A stretch of DNA of 22,026 bases from Cyclostephanos tholiformis (GCA_036939975.1 JALLPB010000139.1:1-22026), one strand, 5' to 3'; counted from the first letter of the stretch, positions 9,760 through 20,293 are shown. The notes: generated by a model not told the origin, from the letters alone. Made by a program: numbers and translations.

Positions 9760-10200
9760 ATATTGTTGGGATCTGTTAGGTTGGCCAGAGGGGCAAAATG
9801 GCTGTCGGCCATGCTTATCCACTGAGCATTTATGCCCAGTGGTGAATTGATAAGAAGCCAGCAGAAGAAACTTGTGAGCAGTTGCCCTATTCTCGAATGC
9901 TTGCAAGTATGGTGCGTCCACGACGAGGCTGACATATTGTCCGTGATACTCAATATGACCAGGTAAGGGTCATTTGTTACAGTCATTGTCTGGATGATAT
10001 GAAAGGCGGCAATATAGTTGATAATTACCACGACAAACTCAAGCACATTGATGGAGATGAGTTGTCCGTCATTGTTGTTTGTTTTTAAGCATAAGGTTCG
10101 TCGGACAACCTCATTGGGGAAGTGTATATGCCACCAAAATCACAGTCCTACTGAGAAACCGCCGGCACCTTTGAGAGAACTATCACCAATGACTGTGGCG
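9760..10200 (-). other. RNase H domain of pol (degraded)
   Basis: Three acidic positions in the expected order can be read. Asp is in IGDSSLKGAGGFS (codon 10182-10184), Glu in INVLEFVVVI (codon 10038-10040), and Asp in ITDNMSA (codon 9939-9941). The last part, GINAQWISMADSHFA, resembles the usual end of the domain before it breaks off. A TGA interrupts SVGL*FWWH near 10130. The domain follows the RT with a frameshift between them. Confidence 0.72.
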
Positions 10201-10349
10201 AACTGTGTTCGAGTGATAAGGTGCACACAATGGGCATTTCCCAGTTGATACCCAAGTTGGGATGCAACTTGTCGCGGAAAAAATTGATCTCTGAGTGCAT
10301 CATAGTACTGATATTATACTGGTACGGCGCATGGTGTACCAAACGTGCG

Positions 10350-11840
10350 GCTCATTTCATGACAAAACTGGTATGTCGGATGAGGTCAGCACATGGCATT
10401 ATAAATGCACCCGTTTTCAATCTAAGGACAATGTGTCTGAATTCTCGAGATGATTTGAGCAGGACAGCTTTGTTGTCTGATAATGCATGTGCAATTGACG
10501 AATACAAGTGGGATAGTAAATGGAAGACCCAGTTTGCACCTTCAGCAAGATGGGCTATATTTCCAATGAGCTTCTGTGCTTTGTGCTTTGGACACTTTGA
10601 AAGAACATTGATTCGAGTGCCACGTTGTGTCGATTAAGTTTAATACCTTGTGATGGTATTTGTCAGGTATGGAGACCATCATCCTGTCGGTATCTATGAT
10701 GAGGCCAAGAATAGTCTGCCGAGGACCAATGATCAGGTCTGACCACTTATCCATCACTAACGGGCACTGCCTGACCAATTCATTGGGCTTGCCCATGACC
10801 ATGAAGATGGCTTCGATCATTGCCACCATCACCATTTTCATGTGTGCGATACTTATTGCAAGCATTACTGCATCGTTGACATAGATCCGAGCCAGGAGGT
10901 CAATTCTGTTGCCTTGTTCATTGATGATCCCCCGATTGATAGTACAGGGTAAAGCTGGAGTGATGTTGGTGGGGAGACTGAGATTGTCCCATCATATCAT
11001 ATCCAAGTATTGTTGGTGCTTAAGTACCAAGTCCGGCTTATTTGTGAACACTTTTGTGAGGGCTTCAATAGCTCTACGAACAACCTCCCAACTTAAAGCA
11101 GAAGCTGTCCAACCAAACACCATTGCCGTGGCAAGATTGAATAAGTTGTCTGCAATAAAGCCAAATGTGCCTGTCAGATCTGCATGTATCCTTGCGATTC
11201 TGAAACATGCCTTGATGTCAGCTAATCAAAGAAGGATTCTGGCATTTGGGTAACTGATGTGTGTGTTATAAATATCTGCGTAGACTTGTCCTTTGACTTG
11301 TACAAACGTAATTGGAGCTTCCTTGGCAACAGGCGTGACCTGTTTCATGACGATATCTGTCAAACGGATGACCGTAGAACCGTCCCAGACTATGCGGTCA
11401 CTCTTGCCTTCCTTAATAATGATGCTTTGAGTAGTGTGCCGTAAATATGGTGACAGCGTACAAAGAAGCGGATCCATTGGAACCAAGTGGCTGTAACGAT
11501 CTTCCTTGTTCATTATCTTCTTGACAAGGACGGGGTTGTTGATGAAGCTCTTTAAATTGCCACGAGATATGAACTCCAACTTATTACTTCATGGTTCTTT
11601 GAAAGTAAATTGAGTGGGACATCCATCAACAAGAATGCATTTTATGTGATCATGATCCTCTGGTGTGATGTGATCACAAACTGCATCGGGCATATGTCGG
11701 ACATTCTGATATTGCCCCGTGTACTCTCCAGATAAGAAACAAACAAATTTGCCAGGGTCCAATCCAAAATGGGTCATTGCCGGGTTGGCCATTTCCACAC
11801 GATGTGGATCAATATAATCTTGCTGCTTGTAACCCAATTG
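10350..11840 (-). other. Reverse transcriptase domain of pol (inactive)
   Basis: The domain opens with MANPAMTHFGLDPGKFVCFL and continues through NKEDRYSHLVPMDPLLC and SPYLRHTTQSI. The motif A aspartate is in LADIKACF (Asp codon 11217-11219). The catalytic box reads Y-V-N-D at 10872-10883, where active enzymes have Y-V-D-D, so one metal-binding Asp is Asn (AAC). Past it, GPRQTILGLIIDTDRMMVSI is the usual post-box region of this RT group. Stops interrupt LL*LAD and DMI*WDN. A shift near 10600 moves the connection region to another frame, where AEGANWVFHLLSHLYSSIAH is still readable. Confidence 0.85.
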
Positions 11841-12430
11841 CGGATCGCGTAATGTTGAGAAATGAACTCGTAGCTAACGAATAACTTTCAGGACTATGTT
11901 CACGAAATCCTTGCTTACTAGACAAAGACATGCGAGATCATCTCTGCCAAAAGTAGTACAATGTTTCTTGAGGACCATGGTGATGACATTGTATAGGTAT
12001 AGATCCACCACCCAATACCATTTATTGAGGATAGGTTGCATTACTACAATTATCTGACAGGTCTTCTACACAAGATGGCTTACCTTTTTTTGTGTAATAA
12101 TCAAATCAGGATAATTCGATCCAAATTTCTCTTGATAAGCAGACAGGATACATTTCTTTTCCTTCGTACCCCAAATAATAATAGAGTCCTGTTGTGCCAG
12201 ACTCACAATTATTTTGATTTCTTTGCTTTGTGTGACATTCTTTGAGGGTACAAGATTGTGTTGTATTGACATGACCGTGGGCCAAATCATTGATTTGTCG
12301 CTCGAAGTTGAAGGTGCCGATTGCTTGCGTACGGGCATTTTGATTGTAACCTTTTTAGAAGCAGTTGGTTGTATGACTAATGTGCTATGTTATTTATCAC
12401 TAAGAACTTGATCAAACAAAACCAGAGCCA

Positions 12431-14672
12431 TCAAGATTGGGTCAAACCACCTTTGGAGGGGGAGTCCAATTCAGAGCTCATAAGACCCTTAGTGTCGCCA
12501 AGGAGCCTCTTCACTTCGGCGGTCATTTTGGGCATCTTCATAAAATGGTACTCATTGAACCACCCTATGTCCTTTTTCTTGAAGTGGCTGTTGATAACCA
12601 AAATAGTCTCGCGTTTCAACTTGGATGCCTTACGGGGATGGGTAAAGTCACAATTTGCATTAGTGCACTCTTTTCCCTTGCAAGTGAAATTGGCACAGAT
12701 CATATCGGGCATGTCCTTAGGGAAGACATTGGAAGGGATCTCAAGTCCTTCTTTTCCTTTGCGACAGTGTCCGCCTTCATGGCACGACAAGCTTTCTTCT
12801 TCTGTTGACTTGTAGAAAATTTGCTTTCATCTGTGTTGGGCATACCCGGGTCATGCTTGTCACCACGGCAGTTGTTGGAGGTGGTGGAACCCTCATCAGA
12901 CGACTTTAGGGCTGTCGCAGCACCAACATGTCCGTCTTGTCCCTGGTGGGCAGAGACCCGAGTAGTTCCTGTGGAGACATTTGCGATGTAAGCTGATACA
13001 CTCGAAGGCATGACTGTGATGGGGATCAATTGTGCTTGGTGCAAATTGATTTGCTGACAAAATGTCTTCATTACCATCAGAGCTTGCATCAACGCGTGTG
13101 TGTTGAGCTCAGTGATTGGACGGTTTTTGCTCATGATATTACCATTGTTGAAATCAGTCGTGAAATTGGCAAAACAATTGAAGATGCATTCGAGGTAACT
13201 GTAACAGTACCAATGAAGAAGAGGCATTGGGCCAATAGACTCGATCCATCGTACCCAATCAGGATTGTTGACAATGGCCACAAATTGAAGGAGTAGCTGG
13301 CAAAGAATAGGACAAGAAGGTTCATCATTGGAGCAGATTGCGGTAATAATCATGTCCATATTGATGCAAAGGCTCGAGAAATCAATTATGGAAGTCATTG
13401 TGCCAATATAAGCAATGGCTGTCTTCCCTTTTGTTTTGTGAGAATCAATGAAATCCATCACGTTCTTGGACATGGCTTTCACCTCATTGGTCATTTTGCG
13501 ATCAATAAGAAGCTTGTTTCTCTGCTGAAGGAAGACAGAGGGCTCAACAGAATTGGCTTCAACGTCCAAGCTTGTAACTTTTTCAGTAGCAACATTACCT
13601 TGGAGAATCTTGGAGATCACCTTGAGAGTAATCTGGGTCGACCAAATATTTGTGTAGTCCTGATTTTTTGCTGTATCGAGCTTCTGGATAAGGTCAGCAA
13701 AGTGACTAGCTTGAGCAGCCCGCGACTGGTTCGAAACCACTTGCATTCTCTTCAATGGAGTTGCTGGTGTGATATTTGTCACAATATTAGCATCAATGTC
13801 AATGTCGCCTCCAATATGAAGCAACATCAACTTGATGATTCCCTTCTTTGCCTCGGACTCCTTATCAATTTCAGAAGGGAGCTGAAGCATACCATTTCTG
13901 GTGGGGAATGCAGCATGAGCCATGGGCACAGTAGGATGTGTGCCCACTTGAAACAGAGCCTTGATTGCTTGAGTGGCAACAGGGTAATCATTGGACTGAA
14001 CCAATGTCATGGTCCCAAAAGGTCCGTTGGAAAGTGCCAGTTTGAGTGACTTGCCATTTCTATTGGGATTGAAATACATCTTGAGGGTATCTGTGGTGGT
14101 GAAAGTGATGGAGTCCAACTTGGAATTGATGTCATCGAGTTTTTCCATCGCAACATTGGCAGTGGTGATCTAAGTATCGTATCCGCTGCCAAGGCGAGCA
14201 ACCTTGGCCATCATATTGTCATCTCAAACATCTCCTTGTGGCAACTTTTGCCCAAAGTAGAGAAAAAAGAAATTAGGGACGAGAGTCCCGATGAGTGGAT
14301 CAGTGAAGTCCTTCCAATCTTGAGTGTCAGACAAATACTTTGTGGAAATCTTGTCACCGTGAGTAAGGTTCTGATCAATGCTTGATTTAGCATTGACAAA
14401 AGCAAAGAGGCGGAAGGAAGCCATGTCAATCTTGATAAGGCTGAATTCACCATTCTTGTTGGATGAGTTCCCAATGATGGCAAGAGGAGTACCAGATAGA
14501 TCGTAGTGTACCTGTGGAGCATACAAGTATTGGATACACATGGATCCTGCATTTAAAGTGCCGATGGCAGAAATGGTGTTGGCCTTGATGCCCCTGAGCA
14601 AGTATTCCAAGAAGTTGTCAAACTTGAATACTTGATCAGGCACTCCTGTGATGTCGGGACGTGCTCATGCTG
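12431..14672 (-). pseudogene. ORF1 (gag-like) pseudogene with a Cys/His finger
   Basis: The long frame 14643-12700 is continued by the frame ending at TGA 12431-12433. The join is a frameshift near 12740, after ACRAMKADTVAKEKKDL. Stops interrupt it at 14224 and 14164-14172. A possible ATG at 14666-14668 is out of frame with the main body, so the original start is unclear. The C-terminal part has a Cys/His finger, C-x4-C-x4-C-x4-C-x3-H (IC ANFT C KGKE C TNAN C DFT H), at 12638-12697. That is a plausible nucleic-acid binding knuckle. The rest has no domain I recognise; position before pol and the finger support a gag-like role. Codons are not CpG-rich, unlike the host exons. Confidence 0.7.
12638..12697 (-). 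other. Cys/His zinc-finger motif of ORF1
   Basis: The spacing of the last three ligands is C-x4-C-x3-H, preceded by two further Cys at x4 spacing. This resembles a CCCH finger or a retroelement zinc knuckle without matching CX2CX4HX4C exactly. Confidence 0.6.
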
Positions 14673-14728
14673 AGTGATGAATAACCTAGTAAAAAAGGAA
14701 GAATATGGTCAGATAAAGGATCCATGGG

Positions 14729-15297
14729 CAAAAGATAGTCATCCAATCCTAGGATGACAAATGATTTGCATGCCCCTCATCGGAGGATTTTTTTTTGTCT
14801 CGGACTTTGACCAAATATGGTCAAAAATGCGCCCCTCATCGGAGGACTTTGTCTCACAGCGGACTTTGACCAAATGTGGTCCAAAATGTGCCCCTCATTG
14901 GAGGACTTTGTCTCATCATGGACTTCGACCAAATGTGGCCCGACATTGTGCCCCTTGTTGGAGGACTTTGTCACACTGCAGACTTGGGACCAAATATGGT
15001 CGATGATGCACCCCTCATCGGAGGACTTTGTCACATCCCGGACGTTTTGTTCAAATGGGAGTCGACAAAGAAACATACAAGTCGAAACAAACAGTCTATT
15101 CGATTGTCTTTGGCCACTGAAAGAAGGTGTTCCGTTTGCGAAAAGTGCTATAACTCGAGTATCCCTAAAAAATGACACAAGTCATGCCCGTGCAAACATA
15201 ATGACAAATGACGTAGAATGCGCACGCAAATCACATCCAAACAGAACAGCATCATGACACGATGTAAATGGTAAGCATTCTTATATGATTTACTGAG
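14729..15297. repeat. Leader repeat unit C1 (five 60-bp monomers plus unique tail)
   Basis: Five monomers begin at about 14772, 14831, 14890, 14950 and 15010, each with a core like CCCCTCATCGGAGGACTTTG. A ~220-bp non-repeated tail runs to about 15297. The unit starts at a short palindrome, ATCCTAGGAT. It lies between the presumed 5' end (A1) and ORF1. Confidence 0.88.
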
Positions 15298-15857
15298 TGA
15301 AAGATAGTCATCCAATCCTAGGATGACAAAAGATTTGCGGGCCCCTCGTTGGAGGACTTTATCTTGTCTCAGACTTCGACCAAATATGGTCAAAAAATGC
15401 GCCCCTCATCGGAAGACTTTGTCTCACAGTGGACTTTGACCAAATGTGGTCCAAAATGTGCCCTTCATCAAAGGACTTTGTCTCATCATGGACTTCGACC
15501 AAATGTGGCCCAATATTGCGCCCCTTGTTGGAGGACTTTGTCACACTGCGGACTTGGGACCGGATATGGTCGATGATGTGCCCCTCATTGGAGGACTTTG
15601 TCACATCCCAGACGTTTTGTTCAAACGGAAGTCGACAAAGAAACATACAAGTTGAAACATACAGTCTATTTGATTGTCTTTGGCTGCTGAAAGAAGGTGT
15701 TCCATTTGCAAAAAGTGCTTAAAACTCAAGTATCCCTAAAAAAATGACACAAGTCATGCCCATGCAAACATATGCACGCAAATCACATCCAAACAGAACA
15801 GCATCATGACACAATGCAAATGGTAAGCATTCTTATATGATTTACTGGAACTATTTG
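15298..15857. repeat. Leader repeat unit C2 (second ~570-bp copy)
   Basis: Monomers begin at about 15341, 15401, 15460, 15520 and 15580, exactly ~570 bp after those of C1. The tail is also shared, with a ~28-bp loss near 15765. The copies differ mainly by transitions. I see no credible gene in 14673-15857; open frames here come from the 60-bp (20-codon) period. Confidence 0.88.
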
Positions 15858-16191
15858 AAGATTTTTGGGTGTGTTTGCTGGTTTTGGTCAATACTGTGAT
15901 GGCAGCAGAGTTTGCTTGTTGTCGGATGCTCAAGCAAAAGCAAAGCACAATGGGAAGCAACGCCAATGAACGGCAAAAGATCTTTGGAGAAGATGGATTC
16001 CGGCTCCTCTTCTCCGTGTGATTGTAGGAAATAGTATTATCTCTGATATTCTACGTGCTTCCATCTAGCAGATTAGGCATGTGATGACACCTATCGTACC
16101 GTGGGCGTAAAACCGTACTGGGAGCTTAGCGCACCAAGTAAATCCTGACCATCATACACTGCGGTAGTCTGCACTATTGGCTACCTGTGAT
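15858..16191 (-). repeat. A1 repeat, presumed 5' end of the retrotransposon
   Basis: This 334-bp copy is the partner of A2 and ends at CTACCTGTGAT. Beyond it the sequence (CTCTTTTGTTCACC) is unrelated to that following A2, which places the element's outer edge at about 16191. Confidence 0.85.
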
Positions 16192-16786
16192 CTCTTTTGT
16201 TCACCGTCTGTCCATTTTCCCTCAAATTTTGAGGATTCGAAAATTAGTCCTCCCGCCAGAACAAAAAATTATTCGGCGGGAAGTCTGGGCTGGACCCACT
16301 ATTGTCAACATCAAAAAAGTTGGTTTGAGGCTAGTTTTTAGCAACTAGAATTCATTGAATGTAGGGATTAATATTCATTATCATTAAACCATCCACCACA
16401 ACCACAACAAAACCTTGATATTTCCAACACAAGGACATCTCATAGATATTGATGTATTGTCACCAGTCATGCTCAGACTTTTGATCCCTGTTTGTAAAAC
16501 CCAAAGGCATGTGCTCCATCCAAACATCATGGGTGACATCGCAGTGGCTTAGTTTGGTCCAATTACTGCAGGGAGTTCCACAAGAGAAAATGCCATTTTT
16601 TCAAATTGCCTCTGGACCAATTTTGAGTAGTCCAACTCACTTAAAAAGCTCTCAATATAACCCCTGCCTGATCACTTCCTTTTCTAGACTACTAACCTCC
16701 CAAAGTCAGCTTGATTTTTTCATACTAGTGACTAGACTAGTGATTAACTTGGCTGCTTCACTAGGTACTGACCCTGTACTGGCTCT
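16192..16786. other. Flanking region without a recognisable gene
   Basis: A short inverted repeat (CCCGCC at about 16253 and GGCGGG at about 16276) may form a hairpin around an AT-rich loop. The open frame at 16509-16856 has no family features. Otherwise I see nothing. Confidence 0.4.
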
Positions 16787-17840
16787 TCAACTGAGAAATA
16801 CTTATATGTATCTGAGTAGAGGATTGGTCACTTTACTGGGTTGTGATCCATACTAAGCTGATCACAAATGCATTAACATACTACTAATGTACTTTTTTCT
16901 TTTATGACTCTGTGTGATACTACCCCTCAATCCACATACCATATTGAAAAACAGAGATTGTCCTCTTTCTTCTTATTTTAGGCTGGGATTATATTAAGAT
17001 ACTGTGACATGACGCCTTTCTTTTTTCTTGCGGTTACTCGAATTTTTTCCTGAATATAATCACTGAATGGCCTGATAGCCGGATAGGCAGGAACTCATTT
17101 ACCACCTCATCATTGCAAGATCCCCTTTGATGACTCAACCCGGTCTGCGCCAAAAATCCTCCATCATTGGCCTCATAGGCATCCTTTGTGGTGGCGGATA
17201 TGCATGATGATGATGACTATGATGATGGCCATTGACAACAAAATAGACTTGCCGGATTTTTTGTTAAGAAGTTTGTCCATCATGGCGATTGATTAGTTGG
17301 GGAACAATGAATATGTTACATATTATTGAGGCGGTAAGTGTGGCAAAAAAGGTCCCAGCTATCCAGACACTGCTATCCAAGTGGCCAAATAGCAGCCACT
17401 TCCCGAGCGGCTGGAAAGCAAAATTTGGATAGCCGGATAGATTCTTTCCAATTTTTTTCATTCAACAAATTTTTTAGCCCAAATTTTGCTATTCAACCAA
17501 ATCTAATCATGATTTTTTAGGCCAAATAGCTGGGAACTCAAGTTGGAGGGAAGTTTCAATTGTGGGTTTTTGAAATATGCTATCTGGCTATTGGAGTATC
17601 TGAATATAATCGCAGCCTTGTTAGTTTGGGATTGTACACTGTTTAAGGATTTGCAAAAAATAAGTCAAATGTGATGTGTTTTTCTGAAAAATAGAATACA
17701 ATTGTATGTGTTTTTCTGAAAAATAGAATACGATTGTTCACAATTAGGAATGTGACAAAAACAAATTTTTGTGTTATTCCTCTTAAAAGCAATGCAAGTT
17801 GAAATTATTTATTGTAACTGGATAGCTAGAAGAAGACCTC
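16787..17840. repeat. Tandem duplication copy D1, interrupted by the inverted-repeat element
   Basis: Segments 16787-16980 and 17621-17840 together match 17841-18180. Shared stretches include TGTACTTTTTTCTTT, GAGATTGTCCTCTTTCTT, TTAGTTTGGGATTGTAC and AAGTTGAAATTATTTATTG. Inside it, TGTGTTTTTCTGAAAAATAG is itself duplicated locally near 17670-17735. Confidence 0.75.
16981..17617. mobile_element. Non-autonomous DNA transposon (MITE-like, PIF/Harbinger-type TSD)
   Basis: The left end GGCTGGGATTATATTAAGATACT and the reverse complement of the right end agree at 21 of 23 positions. Flanks are TTA (16978-16980) and TTG (17618-17620), a 3-bp duplication with one change. The uninserted sequence in copy D2 (CTTATTATTTTATTAGTTTG) fits this exactly. 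A 3-bp TWA duplication is the habit of PIF/Harbinger elements. An inverted copy of the terminus lies inside the left end (about 17049-17065). GATAGCCGGATAG recurs at about 17076 and 17431. No transposase is encoded, so it would move only in trans. Confidence 0.78.
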
Positions 17841-18180
17841 ATTCAACTGAGGAATACTAGTATGTATCCATATGGATCACAACTGCATTTAGGTACTATG
17901 TATGTACTTTTTTCTTTGTAGACTCTGCTGGTACCCCCCAACCCACATACCACTGAAAAACTGAGATTGTCCTCTTTCTTATTATTTTATTAGTTTGGGA
18001 TTGTACTCTCTTAAAGGATTCACCAAAATTAAGTCAAAAGTGACGGGTTTTTCTGAAAAATAGAAGACAATTGATCATAAATAGGAATGTGACAAAAACG
18101 AATTTTTGTACTTATTCCTCTTTAAAATCAATGCAAGTTGAAATTATTTATTGTAACTGGACAGCTAGAAGAAGACCTTG
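17841..18180. repeat. Tandem duplication copy D2 (uninterrupted)
   Basis: This copy of about 340 bp is contiguous across the site at about 17985-17992 where D1 carries the insertion. It ends at the shared CAGCTAGAAGAAGACC. It holds no gene. Confidence 0.75.
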
Positions 18181-19480
18181 CAGTGGAGTCTCAATGTTAG
18201 AGCATGCCGCTGCCCCCAGGGAGTGCAATCAGATGGTGATATTTTTTTGCTTCTGCCAACAAATCACCCTCCACTGCCTTCAGTTTGTAAGCTGACTGCA
18301 AGGGGGGAGATGGCAGGAGGAGGTTTGAGCATGACCAATTATAACAAATCATTGCACTTGCTATGCCCACCATAAATAAAAAACATTCCCCCCTCTACCA
18401 ACAGTGGTCAGTGGTGAAGGGAGAAAGGAGATATGGCAGGGTGAGGGTTTGATTGTGACCGGGTGGATGCAACAAGAAATGAAGAGGAGAGGGAGATGAT
18501 GGAGGGGAGGGGAGTGGAGCATGACAAAATCATTGCACTTGCTCTGTCTGTCTTTAAAAATAACAATTGACTGCCAAGGGGGTTGGTGGAGAGGCAATGA
18601 CTAGGAGAGAATATTTGGAAGATTTGTTTTGGGGGGTGAGATCAGGGCATTGGCTTGGGTGGTGGTCAAGGACAAGTTCATGACAGCAGCAATGTGGTCA
18701 TTGGTTGCTGCTTGTTTTCAATAAAATTTTGACAGCAGTGCTCCTTAGAAATCATTCCTCTTCTAGTTGTTGGGCATTGTTGCCATGTTGGTGAATATTG
18801 CAGCAACAAGAACAGCTGTAAATAAATTATATAGCTTCTATAACTTGTCCTCATTTGGTTCTGACATAACTTAAATTGCTGGCATCTAGCTCCTTACCAA
18901 GCATAATATGCTAGTTCAGAGTAACAAACTTGCTGAAGAAAATATAACTCACTTCTATAGATAATCAACTAACAAGTCACAACATAACAGATCCTTTAAC
19001 TGTTTGTCTACCATAACAAAGTCTGACGTCCAAATGAGTGCATTCACCAGTTCTGAAAGCCTTGCCTTACTTTCTTTGTTGATAATTAAAGACGTGAAGA
19101 AAAGCCTAGTAAGTTTCTTAATTGTTGTTGTAACTATCAGAATAGATTTCTTTAGCAAGGCCCAAGAGTTTCTGGTTGGTATTGACATATGGATATTGTT
19201 CACATGGAAGATTTATTTGAAGTTTGGAAACTGGATTCCAACAACTACTACATTGTTGGGGCTAATACTAAGGGGTGTTGAACAGTGAATAAACCAATTT
19301 ATCTTGTGTTTTTCTTGTGACTTGCATAACTTGTAACTTCCCAATAGCATTTCTATGGTAAGAAAAAAGCATAGACATTGTTCCCATGCATGAATGAAAG
19401 GCATCCATAAAGTATTGAGGTGTGCTTCCATCTCCTAGTGGGCTGTTGGGATTACGACAGAGAGGCAGACACTATTGTAG
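18181..19480. other. AT-rich region without a recognisable gene
   Basis: Two degenerate blocks (about 18301-18390 and 18415-18580) share GGAGAT..GGCAGG, TTTGA..GTGACC-like text and AATCATTGCACTTGCT. Small open frames at 18955-19288 on both strands have no family features. Nothing else stands out. Confidence 0.4.
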
Positions 19481-19486
19481 GAGAAG

Positions 19487-19955
19487 GTAGCAATAAAATT
19501 GCAGGAACAAAAATTGTAGGAAGGAATTTAGTACATTATACTACAGAGGAATAAACTTTTGATTCGTCCCCACCCTCACACCCTCTCCTCCTCCTCCTCC
19601 TCCTCCTCCAACATTCTCCTTTTCCATCTCTCTCCCTTGAGTCCCTTTTCCATTTCCATTTGATTGTTGTGTGAGTTGCCACTGCCTCTCCCTGCCCCTC
19701 TCTCATAACTGTTGCTTAGGGGATTACTATAAAATGGCAGGGACAAAAATTATAGGAAGAAATTTAGTATATTCTACAGAGCTTTTGATTCATCCCCTCA
19801 CTCTTCTTCTCCTCCTTCTTCCCCTCTTCCTCCTCCAACTATTGTCTCCTTCTCCATCTCTCTCTTGAGACATTGAGTCCCATTGCCGTTTCCATTTGAT
19901 TGTTGTTGTGTCAGTCACCACTGCCTCTCCTCACCCCTCTCCCATAACTGCCACT
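19487..19955. repeat. Two tandem ~235-bp units with a pyrimidine-rich core
   Basis: Both copies run AAAATTGCAGGAACAAAAATT-like text, GGAA..AATTTAGTA, TTTTGATTC, a CTC/TCC-rich tract, CCATTTGATTGTTG, CACTGCCTCTC and CATAACTG. They start near 19487 and 19727. Copies are well diverged. The GTT/ATC-rich stretch that follows, 19970-20080, is simple sequence. Confidence 0.7.
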
Positions 19956-20150
19956 TTACCTCCCCCCTGTTGTTGCCTTCCCCATCATCATCATTGTCAT
20001 TGTTGTTGTCATAGCTGTTGTTGTCGTCATGTTGTTGTCATAGCCATCATTGTCATTGTTATGTAGTCACTTCTGTCATCAATGTCAATTGCACATGTGC
20101 CCCCCCATGGTTTGATTGTTGCATTCCTTGTCTCCTTTATGATAACCTAT

Positions 20151-20293
20151 ATTTGTTTCACTTCCCTGGTGCTCCTGTTGCCAGATAGCTTGTGTTTACT
20201 GCCTCCAAACATGATACCATGATTTGTTTCACTTCCCTGGTGCTCCTGTTGCCAGATTGCTTGTGTTTACAGCCTCCAAACATGATACCATGA
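20151..20293. repeat. 71-bp tandem duplication
   Basis: Two nearly identical units contain TTTGTTTCACTTCCCTGGTG and end CAAACATGATACCATGA. They differ at a few bases, so this duplication is younger than its neighbours. Confidence 0.88.

Larger units (their letters stand above)
8938..12338 (-). pseudogene. pol polyprotein pseudogene: RT, RNase H, tyrosine recombinase
   Basis: Most of 12338 to 9381 reads in a single minus-strand frame from an ATG at 12336-12338, so this was one ORF of about 1130 codons. Interruptions include stops at 12066, 11589, 11226, about 10930 and 9711 and at 9381-9383 and 9145-9147. There are also shifts near 10600, near 10200 and near 9330. The N-terminal 150 codons (12338-11840) show no domain I recognise. 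The reading frame ends at TAA 8938-8940. The upstream ORF1 is in another frame. The single-ORF RT-RNaseH-YR order follows DIRS-order elements. The copy cannot make a full product. Confidence 0.85.
6614..16191 (-). mobile_element. Decayed YR retrotransposon with split direct repeats (PAT/Ngaro-like, DIRS order)
   Basis: Along the minus strand the parts are A1 (16191-15858), a leader tandem array, ORF1, pol with RT, RNase H and a tyrosine recombinase, an antisense ORF, B1 (7419-7162), A2 (7135-6805) and B2 (6779-6614). The repeats A1=A2 and B1=B2 in the order A1-ORFs-B1-A2-B2 are the split direct repeats known for PAT-like and Ngaro elements. These integrate through a circular intermediate by tyrosine recombinase rather than a DDE integrase. 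LTR elements would carry the same repeat at both ends. No target-site duplication is evident, as expected for YR elements. Edges are good to about 20 bp, because the left flank before B2 is also vaguely G-rich like the A2-B1 junction. The coding parts carry many stops and frameshifts, so the copy is not autonomous. Confidence 0.82.

Noticed and set aside
10018..11253. Plus-strand open frames across the RT region
   Set aside because: The minus strand carries readable RT and RNase H motifs over the same bases; the plus frames have no family features.
8938..12338. TGA stops in pol read as a reassigned codon
   Set aside because: Splice-corrected host genes end normally at TGA or TAA, and pol also has frameshifts and lost catalytic residues; decay explains it.
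14772..15640. 60-bp repeats as a CRISPR array or as a tandem-repeat protein gene
   Set aside because: Monomers abut with no unique spacers, and the open frames exist on both strands because 60 is a multiple of three; no start or family supports a protein.
6805..16191. A1/A2 read as ordinary LTRs
   Set aside because: The second repeat pair (B) in the order B2-A2-B1, and a tyrosine recombinase instead of a DDE integrase, fit split direct repeats better.
16509..16856. 115-residue plus-strand open frame
   Set aside because: It has no motif, no splice partners and partly overlaps the D1 duplication; probably chance.
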